Assembly: GCA_003134655.1 (NCBI GenBank)
Contig: PLBY01000060.1
Coordinates: 41,891-105,890 of the forward strand
Source of the DNA: Acidobacteriaceae bacterium
Lineage (GTDB): Bacteria; Acidobacteriota; Terriglobia; Terriglobales; Acidobacteriaceae
Direction: 5' to 3'
DNA length: 64,000 bases
The notes under the pieces are model-generated. The model was given only the letters and a program-made list of their open reading frames with translations, made no database searches and had not been told where the DNA came from. This document shows, piece after piece, positions 43,061-52,423 of this stretch. Each line of letters starts with the position of its first letter. The first letter of the stretch is position 1. The position numbers were made by a program, and so were the translations under genes.

Positions 43061-44689
43061 CTACTTCTTTCGCCAGCGAGCCGTGCTAGGCCGTACCGAT
43101 GGCCGCACTACAAACATGTGTGATCGGGCCTTGGCGGCTGACGAAGCTGATGCCGAAGCATCCTGCATGAAGAAAACCCCGGTCGCAACTTGTCCATTCG
43201 GGTCCGTTTCGACGAACGGGAACGTTATGCCATCCACGGTGTAAAAAGTGATGCCAAAACCTCCGTTGATGGTGCTGTTCGAGCTGTTGCCGGCATTCGC
43301 TGCGATCTGACCGCGGCCGTTCGAGTCAGGGGCGGTGTAAGTACCACTGAGCGGCAGATTGTAGTTCGGGAACCCGCCGGGAGCGGAGTTTTCGTCAACA
43401 ATGCCGGTCACCGTCGTCCCGCTGCTGCTGGAGGCGAATTCAGCGATATCGTCCACTTCGACACTGGCAACCAGATTGACACCGGAAAAGTTCAATCCAT
43501 AGCCTGCCGATCCGTTGAAACTGGTTGAGGTCTGCGGCGGGTACGCCGCCCCGCTCATCACTCCACCGTTGTCGATTTCCAGCAGGAGCAGACCGCCACT
43601 GGAAGGATAAGCGGCATACAACGAGCCCGCGGTGAAACCGGCGAAGTTACCTAGGGTGAAGCGACCGGTACCGGCTGCGGTGTACTGTGCCGTAAAAGAT
43701 ACTGGAGACTGAGAAACCGTTCCTCCGATATTGGCGTCTTCCGTCGAGGCGGCTGTGATATTGCCTCCTCCGTCAGTCACCATAAAGCCGCCGACCGCTG
43801 ACGGGGCCGTGGTACTCGGGAAGGCGCCCGCAATGGTAAACGCAAGAGCGCCCGTAGGGACGGTGGTGCTGGTCTGGGAGTAAGCATCTCCCGAGAGAGT
43901 CGCGGACGCGTCCATCTCAATAAACTTCAAATGAGAGGCGTCGATCGCGTACACATCGTAGGTCTGCGTACCGAATTGCGTTGTGGTCAATGTCGTCAGC
44001 GGAGTGGTCGCCGGGCCCGGAATCACCTGTCCACTGAGTCCTTGAGAAGTGTAAGCAAAGCTGTTGTCGTTGAAATCTTCCAGGCCCGAGATGGTTCCGC
44101 CCGCTCCCACCGCGAAATTGCCGACTGTTGCAAACGGATCGGCGACGCCGCTGCTCACATCGGTTCCGAAAAAGATGAAGGCGTACGACCCGACGGGCGA
44201 GGTTCCAGCCGTCTGCACGTCAAGGGTGCCGCTGCCCGTTCCATTGCCGTCGAATTCAGTGACCAGCCCATGTGAGCTGTCTTGCAAGACAAAATCAAGG
44301 GTGATGGTCCCGAATGCCGTGGAAGTAACGAGACTAGCCTGTCCTCGCCCATCGACGTTGACCTTGTAATTACTGCCGCTGTTGATCGTGGCATTGGAAA
44401 CGAGCGTGGGAACGCCCGGATCATTCAGGTCGAGCGTTCCTCCAGTGATTCCGCCCTGGCTATTTCCTCCGCTGCCGTTCGCGGTGAAGCTGCCAACGAT
44501 CGCATATGGCGCTCCGGTGGTGTCGGTGCCCGAAACGGAAAACACGTAAGTGCCGTTGAGATTACTGTTGCTAAAGCTTCCGCCTGGCGGCGGTACTGGT
44601 GTGGTGAAGCTGCCATTGCTTCCACAGCCCACTAAAACCGCAAGGCTGGCAAAAATAATGGGCACAACAAGACGATTGCGCAACGACAT
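43061..44689 (-). CDS. Lipoprotein with internal beta-rich repeats, unknown function
   Basis: 542 residues. A lipoprotein signal ends in the lipobox LVGC (Cys22). The mature part is low in charge and rich in Gly, Ser and Thr. It has about four repeats of roughly 115 residues, each starting N-G-x-Y-x-F or L-x-G-x-Y and containing VGSFTANGSGG-, VGNFAVGAGG- or GGFMVTDGGGNI- followed by a short ISGLEDFNDN or ITAASTEDAN. These are the repeat units of a large acidobacterial surface-protein family without known function. The tail (SHMFVVRPSVRPSTARWRKK) is basic. GAGGGGG precedes the ATG. Possibly an adhesin-like outer-surface lipoprotein. Confidence 0.6.
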   Translation of the reverse strand: MSLRNRLVVPIIFASLAVLVGCGSNGSFTTPVPPPGGSFSNSNLNGTYVFSVSGTDTTGAPYAIVGSFTANGSGGNSQGGITGGTLDLNDPGVPTLVSNATINSGSNYKVNVDGRGQASLVTSTAFGTITLDFVLQDSSHGLVTEFDGNGTGSGTLDVQTAGTSPVGSYAFIFFGTDVSSGVADPFATVGNFAVGAGGTISGLEDFNDNSFAYTSQGLSGQVIPGPATTPLTTLTTTQFGTQTYDVYAIDASHLKFIEMDASATLSGDAYSQTSTTVPTGALAFTIAGAFPSTTAPSAVGGFMVTDGGGNITAASTEDANIGGTVSQSPVSFTAQYTAAGTGRFTLGNFAGFTAGSLYAAYPSSGGLLLLEIDNGGVMSGAAYPPQTSTSFNGSAGYGLNFSGVNLVASVEVDDIAEFASSSSGTTVTGIVDENSAPGGFPNYNLPLSGTYTAPDSNGRGQIAANAGNSSNSTINGGFGITFYTVDGITFPFVETDPNGQVATGVFFMQDASASASSAAKARSHMFVVRPSVRPSTARWRKK

Positions 44690-44858
44690 AACATCCCCCT
44701 CAACGATTGGTTGGCGCAGAATTGAGTCTTCTGGGCTCAGGTTAGCACGATTCAGTTGCCGCTAGATTCAACCCGAACCCAGAGAATAAGTAGCGCGCGG
44801 AGAGAAATATTTCGAGCCTTTACATCCCTTTACGAACGTCCGAAAAGCATTGTTGCGT

Positions 44859-45914
44859 CTAGGGATGCACCTCGACCTCTTGCCCAGCCAACTTCCGCAG
44901 AGACTCATCGTAGGGCGCTCGCGCAATTCCTTTTTCTGTGATGATGGCCGCCACGTACTTCGCAGGAGTTACGTCAAACGCAGGATTCTCCACGCCCACA
45001 CCGTCCGGAACCATCTGCTTCCCGGCGATGTGGGTGACTTCTCTGGCGTTTCGTTGCTCGATGGGAATCTTGCTGCCGTCGGGACAAGCCAGATCCACGG
45101 TCGAAATCGGAGCGGCCACATAAAACGGAATACCGTGCTCCTTCGCCAGAATCGCCACCGTGTAAGTTCCAATCTTGTTGGCCACGTCTCCGTTCGCGGC
45201 GATGCGGTCGGCGCCCACCACAATCGCTCCGATCTTGCCCTGACTCATCATTGCCCCGGCCATGTTGTCGGAAATTACGGTGGTCGGGATGCCGTCTTTC
45301 ATCAGCTCCCACGCTGTCAGCCGCGAGCCCTGCAGAAATGGCCGTGTCTCATCGGCATAAACATGTATCTTCTTGCCCTGCTCCACCGCCGCGCGAATGA
45401 CTCCGAGCGCGGTCCCATATCCCGCTGTAGCGAGCGCACCCGCGTTGCAGTGCGTGAGCACTCCGCCGGAACTCGGCATCAGCGTGGCGCCGTGACGTCC
45501 CATCGCCTGGTTCGCCGCGATGTCCTCCGCGTGCATGCGCTGAGCTTCTTCGATCAACTCTCTCTTGATTTGCGGAATGGGCCGGATGCGGATGCGCTCG
45601 TATTTCTCCTGCATTCGCCGTATCGCCCAGAACAGATTCACCGCAGTCGGCCGCGTTTTGCCGATCAGATCGCAGATCTGGTCGAAGTCGCGCTTGAGGT
45701 CGCCGGTCGTTTCAGCTTTGGAATTGTTCACACCCAGCGCAATGCCCATGGCCGCAGCCACGCCGATCGCCGGCGCCCCACGCACCACCATGTTGCGAAT
45801 CACATCTGCCACCTGCTCATGCGTCTTGCAGGTCACATAAACTTCTTCGGTCGGCAGCTTCGTCTGATCGATGAAGCGCACACCGTTGTCAGTCCATTCC
45901 AAGGTTTGGATCAT
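44859..45914 (-). CDS. mtnA: S-methyl-5-thioribose-1-phosphate isomerase
   Basis: 351 residues. Diagnostic eIF2B-like motifs: [19 protein letters not shown] near residue 43, [20 protein letters not shown] near 155 with the catalytic Cys, [19 protein letters not shown] near 236 with the catalytic Asp, and a closing [21 protein letters not shown]. It isomerises 5-methylthioribose 1-phosphate in methionine salvage. It follows pyrE by 28 bp on the same strand, an operon that mixes two unrelated pathways. Other mtn genes are not seen. Confidence 0.95.
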   Translation of the reverse strand: MIQTLEWTDNGVRFIDQTKLPTEEVYVTCKTHEQVADVIRNMVVRGAPAIGVAAAMGIALGVNNSKAETTGDLKRDFDQICDLIGKTRPTAVNLFWAIRRMQEKYERIRIRPIPQIKRELIEEAQRMHAEDIAANQAMGRHGATLMPSSGGVLTHCNAGALATAGYGTALGVIRAAVEQGKKIHVYADETRPFLQGSRLTAWELMKDGIPTTVISDNMAGAMMSQGKIGAIVVGADRIAANGDVANKIGTYTVAILAKEHGIPFYVAAPISTVDLACPDGSKIPIEQRNAREVTHIAGKQMVPDGVGVENPAFDVTPAKYVAAIITEKGIARAPYDESLRKLAGQEVEVHP

Positions 45915-45942
45915 AAATTTGTCGTTGGTTCCTATCGCAAGC

Positions 45943-46611
45943 TCAAAGCTTATGCGCCTCGCAGCGGTTGCGTGGATTATTCGTCACTGCCGGGCGTCCG
46001 CACACTTCGCAAGCCGCCGCCACGGCATAAACGCTGGGCTCGGTGTCATCGTTCTGCAGAATATGTTCTTTGCGCACGTCGTTCGCGGTAAAGATGGAAA
46101 CAAACGGCACCGCCCCCGCCGCTTTCTCCACGTTCGGCCGTCCCTTGGCCTCTTCCCGCTCCACCAGGCACATTACGCCCACCACCTCGAATCCGAATTC
46201 GCGTGCCGCCTCAATCGCCTGCACCGTTGAAGACCCCGTGGTGCAGACGTCGTCCACAATCACCACCCGCGCGCCCTTCTCGCGGAAGCCTTCAATGCGC
46301 TGCCCAGTGCCGTGCTGCTTCTCCGCCTTGCGCACCAGAAAACCGTCCAGCTCGCCGCTCACCACCGCGACCGCCGCCACAATCGGATCCGCTCCCATGG
46401 TGAGCCCGCCGATGGCCTGTGCTTTCCATCCACGTTGCCGGATCTCTTCGAAAAAAACTTCTCCCGTCAGCCGCGAGCCCTTCGCGTCGAGAGTAGTCGT
46501 ACGGCAATCGATGTAGTAGTCGCTGGTCCCGCCGGAAGAGAGCTTGAACTCACCCAGCCGAAACGACTTGTGGGCGAGCGTGCTCAGCAATTCCTGACGC
46601 GCAGAATGCAT
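45943..46611 (-). CDS. pyrE: Orotate phosphoribosyltransferase with C-terminal Cys/His tail
   Basis: 222 residues. The PRPP-binding motif [13 protein letters not shown] (about residues 117-129), the [13 protein letters not shown] orotate region and the [18 protein letters not shown] block identify OPRTase, the fifth step of pyrimidine synthesis. After the usual end there is an added tail [20 protein letters not shown] with CxxC and CxxH, which looks like a small zinc-binding knuckle; ordinary PyrE lacks it. Cytoplasmic; first gene of a two-gene operon with mtnA. Confidence 0.93.
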   Translation of the reverse strand: MHSARQELLSTLAHKSFRLGEFKLSSGGTSDYYIDCRTTTLDAKGSRLTGEVFFEEIRQRGWKAQAIGGLTMGADPIVAAVAVVSGELDGFLVRKAEKQHGTGQRIEGFREKGARVVIVDDVCTTGSSTVQAIEAAREFGFEVVGVMCLVEREEAKGRPNVEKAAGAVPFVSIFTANDVRKEHILQNDDTEPSVYAVAAACEVCGRPAVTNNPRNRCEAHKL

Positions 46612-46761
46612 AAAAATCTACGATACCACGAGGGGATGGCTCCCGGGTCGCTCCTCAGAACGCCGGACTTGAGACCTTCGGCGCGCGCGATGGGTAGTGT
46701 TTGCGTGTTAACCTGAAATCTTGCGGTTGGCGGCACAAGATGCCGCGGCCGGTGTCTCCGG

Positions 46762-49101
46762 ATGATTTTGAATCGAGGTATGACATTGCAGAGTTCGCGC
46801 AGGGTTTCCAGTTCCATTCTTGTCGGTTTTGTTTTTTCCACGCTTGCGATGGGCGTCCTGGCCCCCTCCGCCTTCGCCGACGGTACCCGCACCTGGGAGC
46901 AATCGAAATTCGAAGACCTGACCAAGGGTACGGCCACCGGAGTGGCCATTCGCAGTTCCGGCGGCCTCGAACTCGCTCCCTCGTTCAAGTTGCTCTACGC
47001 CACGCCCTCGACCTACATCTGGGCCGTCGCCTCGGATGACGCGGGAAACGTCTACGCCGCCACGGGATCTCCTGCGCGCGTGTACCGCATCACGCCGGAC
47101 GGCCAGGCTACCATCATTTTTGAACCGCGGGAGCTTCAGGTGCAGACGCTCGAGGTCGGTCCGGGCGGCGTGATCTATGCGGCCACGGCGCCCGACGGCA
47201 AGGTCTACAAGATCGAGCACAAGGCCAAAGCGAAAGGCGAGAGTCCCAAAGCGGACAGCAAGACCGAAGGCAAGTCCGACAGCAAGTCCGAAAAAGACGC
47301 GCCGAAAGATCCCGCGAAGCCGGCCTTGGACTCCTCCTGGAGTGCGTCCGAGTATTTCGCGCCCGGCACGAAGTACATCTGGGATCTCCTCCTCGACAAA
47401 GCCGGCAATCTCTATGTCGCCACCGGAGATCGCGGCGAGATCTACAAAGTCACGCCCAAGGGCGAGCACGCGCTCTTCTTCAAGAGCGATGACACCCACA
47501 TCCGCGTCCTCGCGCTCGACGCCAAGGGGAACGTAATTGCCGGTACCGACGGCAGCGGCCTCGTGTACCGGATCTCTCCCGCGGGCGAAGGATTCGTTCT
47601 GTACAGCGCGCCCAAGAAAGAGATCACCGCGCTCGCGCTCGATCGCGAAGGCAACACCTACGCGGCGGGCGTGGGCGAAAAGCGGGTGGGTGCGGTAACC
47701 TCGCCGGCTGGCACTTCACCGCTCACGATGGGGACGAGTCCCGTGTCGACCAGTCCTCAGACTCCGGGAATGACTCTCACCATGACGCCCACCAATCCTC
47801 AGGCAGGCCCGTTTCCATTTCCGGGCGGAGGCGCGAGTGGCGGATCGGATGTGTACCGCATTGCTTCAGACGGTTCCCCGTCGCGGATTTGGACTTCGCA
47901 CGAAGACATCGTCTACGCACTAGCATTCGATTCCCATGACAAACTGCTCGCCGGAACCGGAAATCGCGGACACGTGTTTGCCATTGAAGCCCAGGATGAA
48001 TTCTCGGATCTGCTGAAGGCGCCCGCGTCACAAATCACGGGATTTGCCAAAGCCCCCGGCGGCGGACTCTACGCCGCCAGCAGCAACCTTGGCAAGATAT
48101 TCATTCTTGGCCCAGGTCCGCAGAGTGAAGGCAGCTATGAGAGCGATGTGTTCGACGCCAAAGTCTTTTCACGCTGGGGCCGGACTGAATTTCGCGGCTC
48201 CGGCAATGTCGACCTGCTCGTGCGCACCGGCAACGTCGACAATCCGGATCGCAACTGGAGTCCCTGGAAGCAGGTAAGTCTCGGCAAAGAATCAGAGATG
48301 ACCGTTCCCGCCGCGCGCTATGCCCAGTGGAAAGCCGTGCTGCACGCGGGAAACGTCAAGCCGGCGGTCGACACCGTTACCCTGAATTACCTGCCGAAAA
48401 ACGTGGCGCCCGAGATCGAGGATGTCTCCGTACAGATCGGTGTGCGCTATCAGCCGCTCCAGAAGTCCAGCCTCAACTTGAGCACGGACCTGAGCGGCTC
48501 TTCAGGCGGCCATTTCGAGTCGCCGGTCCCCAGCACTCACGATCGCGACTCGATCGGCGTGAAGTGGAATGCCCACGACGAAAACGATGATCAGCTTGTT
48601 TACTCGGTCTACTACCGTGGCGACGGCGAGTCCCGCTGGCTCCTGCTGAAAGACAACTTGACCGACAAGGCCTATTCCTTCGACGCCAGCCTCCTCCCCG
48701 ATGGGGGCTACACCGTGAAGGTCGTGGCGACGGATGCCCCATCGCATTCCCCGGGTGAAGCGCTCACCGCAACCAAAGAGAGCCGCCGCTTCGAAGTGGA
48801 CACTACGCCTCCGCGCATTGAAAAACTAACCGCGTCGGTGGAGGGCGCGCAGATTCATGTGCGTTTCCACGCCGAGGATGGATTCTCCACCATCAAGCGC
48901 GCGGAGTATTCGGTGGACGCCGCAGAGTGGAAATACGTCGAGCCCATCGGCCAGTTGTCCGATGCGAAGGTCGAAGACTACGACTTTACGGTCGCCACGG
49001 ACGCAGGCAAGGACGCCGCGACCGAGCACGTGGTCGTCGTGCGCGTCTACGACAAATATGACAACATGGGCGCCGCCAAGACGCTGTTGAAAGGGAAGTG
49101 A
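46762..49101 (+). CDS. Exported NHL/SMP-30-like beta-propeller protein
   Basis: 779 residues; ATG 46762 or 46780 could be the start. The export segment SSSILVGFVFSTLAMGVLAPSAFA is followed by propeller blades of the NHL/SMP-30 type (VASDDAGNVYAATGSPARVYRITPDG, LLDKAGNLYVATGDRGEIYKVTPKG, ALDAKGNVIAGTDGSGLVYRISPAG, ALDREGNTYAAGVG). A Lys/Asp/Ser/Pro-rich insert (about residues 155-195) interrupts the propeller. The C-terminal 330 residues look like fibronectin-type or sandwich domains (IGVKWNAHDENDDQLVYSVYYRG). It probably binds a polymer or a protein at the cell surface. No catalytic motif is seen. Confidence 0.65.
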   Translation: MILNRGMTLQSSRRVSSSILVGFVFSTLAMGVLAPSAFADGTRTWEQSKFEDLTKGTATGVAIRSSGGLELAPSFKLLYATPSTYIWAVASDDAGNVYAATGSPARVYRITPDGQATIIFEPRELQVQTLEVGPGGVIYAATAPDGKVYKIEHKAKAKGESPKADSKTEGKSDSKSEKDAPKDPAKPALDSSWSASEYFAPGTKYIWDLLLDKAGNLYVATGDRGEIYKVTPKGEHALFFKSDDTHIRVLALDAKGNVIAGTDGSGLVYRISPAGEGFVLYSAPKKEITALALDREGNTYAAGVGEKRVGAVTSPAGTSPLTMGTSPVSTSPQTPGMTLTMTPTNPQAGPFPFPGGGASGGSDVYRIASDGSPSRIWTSHEDIVYALAFDSHDKLLAGTGNRGHVFAIEAQDEFSDLLKAPASQITGFAKAPGGGLYAASSNLGKIFILGPGPQSEGSYESDVFDAKVFSRWGRTEFRGSGNVDLLVRTGNVDNPDRNWSPWKQVSLGKESEMTVPAARYAQWKAVLHAGNVKPAVDTVTLNYLPKNVAPEIEDVSVQIGVRYQPLQKSSLNLSTDLSGSSGGHFESPVPSTHDRDSIGVKWNAHDENDDQLVYSVYYRGDGESRWLLLKDNLTDKAYSFDASLLPDGGYTVKVVATDAPSHSPGEALTATKESRRFEVDTTPPRIEKLTASVEGAQIHVRFHAEDGFSTIKRAEYSVDAAEWKYVEPIGQLSDAKVEDYDFTVATDAGKDAATEHVVVVRVYDKYDNMGAAKTLLKGK

Positions 49102-49130
49102 ACCGGGGGTCGAGTCCACAACACATGTGG

Positions 49131-49151
49131 GGACAGCCGCCTCGGCTGTCC
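49131..49151. repeat. REP-like palindrome
   Basis: Stem GGACAGCCG (49131-49139) / CGGCTGTCC (49143-49151), loop CCT, preceded by TGTG. Same architecture as 22729-22750 and 61156-61177. It lies between the propeller gene and the interrupted lipoprotein gene. Confidence 0.65.
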
Positions 49152-49255
49152 GGCACGACGAAGTCCGGCCGCGTTCTCACGGCGTCTTCAGAATTCGGAC
49201 ATGTCCCAAAGGCCTCTTTCCGGCCGGCACGGGGCTCGCAGACAATTGCTGTACG

Positions 49256-49384
49256 ATGCGCTGCCCCTGTTCAGCCTGGAAGCTTTTTCTTCTCCTCTCG
49301 GTGCTCTTTGCCCTTGCTCTGTTCTTGACGGCCTGCTCCGGCGTATCAAATCCCGGGGGAAATAATGGTGGTACAGGCGGCTGA
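49256..49384 (+). pseudogene. Lipoprotein signal and Gly-rich linker, cut by an in-frame TGA
   Basis: ATG 49256 opens a lipoprotein signal: KLFLLLSVLFALALFLTAC with lipobox LTAC, followed by SGVSNPGGNNGGTGG and TGA at 49382-49384. The same frame then goes on without any other stop as GGGTGGSNLAC and joins the 49424-50533 product. So the natural protein is one lipoprotein of about 425 residues whose glycine linker holds a stop. A single-base change (for example GGA or CGA to TGA) would explain it. No Shine-Dalgarno is clear before 49256. Confidence 0.6.
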
Positions 49385-49423
49385 GGGGGCGGCACGGGCG
49401 GCAGCAACCTGGCATGCAATGTC

Positions 49424-50533
49424 ATGTCGGTTGGCCAGACCGCGAGTCTCAACGGTTTTGTTCCCTTCTCCAGCAGCAGCCTGTGGAATGCCGACATCTC
49501 ATCCGTGCCCGTCGACCCCAATTCCAACACCATCATTAGCAACTGGGTGGGCTCGGTGAACATTCATCCCGACTGGGGCACCGATCCGACATACGGCATC
49601 CCCTACGTCGTGGTCAACGGCAGTCAATCGCTGGTCAACGTGAATCTCGGTGCCTACGGCGGCGAGAGCGATCCCGGCCCCATGCCAGTCCCCGCGACCG
49701 CTCCGGTTGAGGGCGGATCCTCCAGCACCGGCGATCGCCACGTGCTCGTGCTCGACAACGGCAACTGCTTTCTCTACGAACTGTACAATTCGTCCGTGAA
49801 TTCCGACGGAAGCTGGAACGCCGATTCGACGGCCGTGTGGGACCTGCTGGGCAACGAGCAACGTCCTTACACCTGGACTTCCGCAGACGCCGCCGGACTC
49901 CCAATCTTCCCCGGCCTGGTGCGCTACGACGAAGTAGCCGCCGGCAAGATCAATCATGCTTTCCGCTTCACGCTGCCGAAGACGAGCGCCGCATTCACGC
50001 CGCCGGCGTCGCATTGGGCCGCCACCTCCAGCGATCCGACGGCGCCGCCGATGGGCATGCGTTTGCGCCTGAAGTCCAGCTACGACATTTCCAGCTTCTC
50101 CACGCAGATGCAGGTCATCCTCACCGCGATGAAAACGTACGGCTTGATTCTCGCCGACAACGGCAGCGCGCTTTACGTGACAGGGGTGTCCGATAGCCGC
50201 TGGGGCTCCGACTTCAATTCCCTCAAGACCGTGCCCGCATCAGCGTTCGAAGTTGTGCAGATGAATCCGGTGTACACAAACGCGAACTATCCCACGGGAT
50301 CAGCACCCACGATCAGTTCGTTCACTGCATCGCCCACGCACGTTTCGTCGGGAGGCAGCGTGACCCTGTCGTGGAATGCCGGCAGTTTCGACTATGTAGT
50401 CGTGACGCCGGGTCTGGGCGCCGTGCGCGGAACCAGTGCAACCGTCAATCCCACCGCAACCACGACGTACACCCTCTACGCGACCAACCAGTACGGGCGC
50501 ACTTCGGCAACGGTAACCGTGAACGTGCCATAG
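49424..50533 (+). CDS. Exported protein body with C-terminal Ig-like domain (downstream part of interrupted lipoprotein)
   Basis: 369 residues from the first ATG after the in-frame TGA at 49382; the frame is continuous with the lipoprotein signal before it. Residues 1-280 belong to a secreted family with FVPFSSSSLWNADIS, RHVLVLDNGNCFLYELY, WTSADAAGLPIFPGLVRYDEVAAGKINHAFRFT, PPMGMRLRLKSSYDIS and LILADNGSALYVTG; its function is not known to me. The last 80 residues (ISSFTASPTHVSSGGSVTLSWNAG, then ATTTYTLYATNQYG) are a bacterial Ig-like sandwich. With no signal of its own this fragment would not be exported unless the TGA is read through or is a sequence error. Confidence 0.65.
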   Translation: MSVGQTASLNGFVPFSSSSLWNADISSVPVDPNSNTIISNWVGSVNIHPDWGTDPTYGIPYVVVNGSQSLVNVNLGAYGGESDPGPMPVPATAPVEGGSSSTGDRHVLVLDNGNCFLYELYNSSVNSDGSWNADSTAVWDLLGNEQRPYTWTSADAAGLPIFPGLVRYDEVAAGKINHAFRFTLPKTSAAFTPPASHWAATSSDPTAPPMGMRLRLKSSYDISSFSTQMQVILTAMKTYGLILADNGSALYVTGVSDSRWGSDFNSLKTVPASAFEVVQMNPVYTNANYPTGSAPTISSFTASPTHVSSGGSVTLSWNAGSFDYVVVTPGLGAVRGTSATVNPTATTTYTLYATNQYGRTSATVTVNVP

Positions 50534-50553
50534 AATGCCGCGTTGGTAGACCG

Positions 50554-51837
50554 TTACTGCCCTGTGTCGATTTCCGGTGCATCCTCCAAGCTCGAACTCT
50601 TGATCGAGGTCAATTCCCCCGCATGGCGTAGTTCGGGGAAGAGCCACGCCCAAGCCGCAATAACTACCAGAGTTCCAATTCCCCCCAACACCACCGCCGG
50701 CACCGTGCCAAACCATTGCGCCGTCACGCCCGACTCGAACTGCCCGAACTCGTTGGAAGTCCCAATGAATATCATGTCCACCGCAGTCACGCGCCCGCGC
50801 ATTTCATCCGGCGTCGCGAGCTGCGTAAGAGTCGCGCGGATGATCACGCTGATCATGTCGCTCGCCCCCAGCAGCAGCAATGCGATCAGCGAGACCGTGA
50901 GGCTGCGCGAGACCCCGAAGATGATCGTAAAGATCCCGAACCCAGCTACCGCCCAGAGCAGCGTCGGCCCCGACCGCCCGCGCAGCGGCCAGTGCGCCAG
51001 CAATACCGCCATGATCGCCGCCCCAACTCCCGGAGCGGTGCGCAGCAGCCCGAGCCCCCACGGCCCCGTGTGCAGAATTTCGCGCGCATACACCGGAAGC
51101 AAAGCCACTGCCCCGCCCAGCAGCACCGCAAACAGATCCAGCGAAATTGCGCCCAGGATCAGCTTCTTGCTCCATATGTAATGGAGTCCCGCGAAGACAG
51201 TCTTCAGCGTCATGGGCTCTCGCGGACGCGCCTTCACCTCCGGCTTGATGCGGAACGACGAAATCGTCGCGCCAATCGCCGTCGCCATGGCTACGACATA
51301 CACCACCGAAGGCCCGTTGAACGCCGCGTAGAGAATGCCTCCGAACGACGGCCCCAAAATCGTTGCCGCCTGGAAGATACTGGCGTTCCATGCCACTGCA
51401 TTCGGGAAATGTTCTCCAGGAACCAGCTGCGGCAGAATCGACCGGCTCGCAGTGCTGTTGAATGATCGCACCACGCCGATCAGGACAAGCACTACGTAGA
51501 TCGAAGTTATCGAAGGCACGCCGCGCACGCTCAGCGCCAGCAGCAAAGCAAAGCAAACCGCATACCCGCCGTAGCAGGCCGAGAGCACGTGCCGCCGTTC
51601 GAACCGGTCCGACGCATGCCCGGAAAGAGGAAACAACAGAATTCCCGGCAGAAATTGTGCCAGCCCCACATATCCCAGATCGAGTGGCCGGTGGGTGATC
51701 TCGTAGACCTGCCACCCGACGGCCACCGCCTGCATCTCGACCGCCGCGACAATCAGGAACCGGGCAATCTGGAACAGCACGAACCCCGGGTGAGTGAAAG
51801 CAGCACGTCCGGCTCTTGCGTCGGCGGTTGCAGGCAT
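50554..51837 (-). CDS. MFS transporter (EntS/MFS_3-type)
   Basis: 427 residues with about 11-12 membrane helices. Between helices 2 and 3 is the MFS signature HASDRFERRHVL. The whole pattern (FQIARFLIVAAVEMQAVAVGWQVYEITHRPLDLGYVGLAQFLPGILLFPLSG) matches MFS_3, the group with enterobactin exporter EntS. It most likely exports a small molecule by proton antiport; the cargo is unknown. TAGGAG precedes the ATG. It is convergent with the interrupted lipoprotein gene. Confidence 0.87.
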   Translation of the reverse strand: MPATADARAGRAAFTHPGFVLFQIARFLIVAAVEMQAVAVGWQVYEITHRPLDLGYVGLAQFLPGILLFPLSGHASDRFERRHVLSACYGGYAVCFALLLALSVRGVPSITSIYVVLVLIGVVRSFNSTASRSILPQLVPGEHFPNAVAWNASIFQAATILGPSFGGILYAAFNGPSVVYVVAMATAIGATISSFRIKPEVKARPREPMTLKTVFAGLHYIWSKKLILGAISLDLFAVLLGGAVALLPVYAREILHTGPWGLGLLRTAPGVGAAIMAVLLAHWPLRGRSGPTLLWAVAGFGIFTIIFGVSRSLTVSLIALLLLGASDMISVIIRATLTQLATPDEMRGRVTAVDMIFIGTSNEFGQFESGVTAQWFGTVPAVVLGGIGTLVVIAAWAWLFPELRHAGELTSIKSSSLEDAPEIDTGQ

Positions 51838-51882
51838 GAACTCCTACTGTGCCATAGAAAGCCGCAGACGTGCACGGAAGGG

Positions 51883-51901
51883 TGCCGTTTTCAAAACGGC
51901 A
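51883..51901. repeat. Perfect short palindrome
   Basis: TGCCGTTTT, one C, AAAACGGCA. It lies between the MFS gene start and the anti-sigma gene stop, both on the minus strand. In minus orientation it follows the anti-sigma gene and could act as a weak terminator, or bind a regulator of the MFS gene. Confidence 0.5.
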
Positions 51902-51913
51902 AGGCGGGATGAA

Positions 51914-52423
51914 TCAGGATTTCTCCGACGCGAAATACACCACCAGAATGCTAACCAGGCCCAGCACTCCGAATCCGGAAATCAATAGAGGGAGATTCCA
52001 GTTGACCAGTCCAGATCCGTCCGACAGAAAATGAAAGGCTCGGGAAGGCGTGATCTCCGACCACGACGACGACCACTTCAGACCATGGCGGTACTGCGAC
52101 GCAACCAAGACTACACCTACGAATACGTACACGACCAACGCGAAAATCTCCGCGATTGTGACTGGACGGCTCACACGCTCAGTCGCGGCGTTCCGGCGCC
52201 GCAGTTGCGCCCTCCACCACAGCAGGCCCGGCGAAGTACGCAGCACCGTTTTCTCCGATTCACTGCGAGCACTTAGGATGGTCTGGGTCACCAGAACGAG
52301 ATCGCTGCAATTCGCGCAAGCCTTCACATGGGCACGCAACTCCGGACCGCAGCCTTCAGGCCAGTGGCCCGCCTTGAGGGCTTGCGTGAGTTCACTCTCG
52401 TGGGAGCAAGTGCGAAACGTCAT
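51914..52423 (-). CDS. Putative anti-sigma factor (zinc-finger, membrane-bound)
   Basis: 169 residues. The N-terminal ZAS-like zinc motif is ELRAHVKACANCSDL (His-x3-Cys-x2-Cys), with an earlier Cys-Ser-His at residues 6-8. Two membrane helices follow (IFALVVYVFVGVVLVASQY and LPLLISGFGVLGLVSILVVYFA). It overlaps the ECF sigma gene by four bases (ATGA), the usual arrangement for a sigma factor and its inhibitor. It should hold the sigma factor at the membrane until an envelope signal arrives; both termini would face opposite the small loop. Confidence 0.8.
   Translation of the reverse strand: MTFRTCSHESELTQALKAGHWPEGCGPELRAHVKACANCSDLVLVTQTILSARSESEKTVLRTSPGLLWWRAQLRRRNAATERVSRPVTIAEIFALVVYVFVGVVLVASQYRHGLKWSSSWSEITPSRAFHFLSDGSGLVNWNLPLLISGFGVLGLVSILVVYFASEKS

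Noticed and set aside
44850..46091. 413-codon ORF on the plus strand opposite mtnA
   Set aside because: Shadow frame, composition unlike proteins; the minus strand encodes complete MtnA and part of PyrE.
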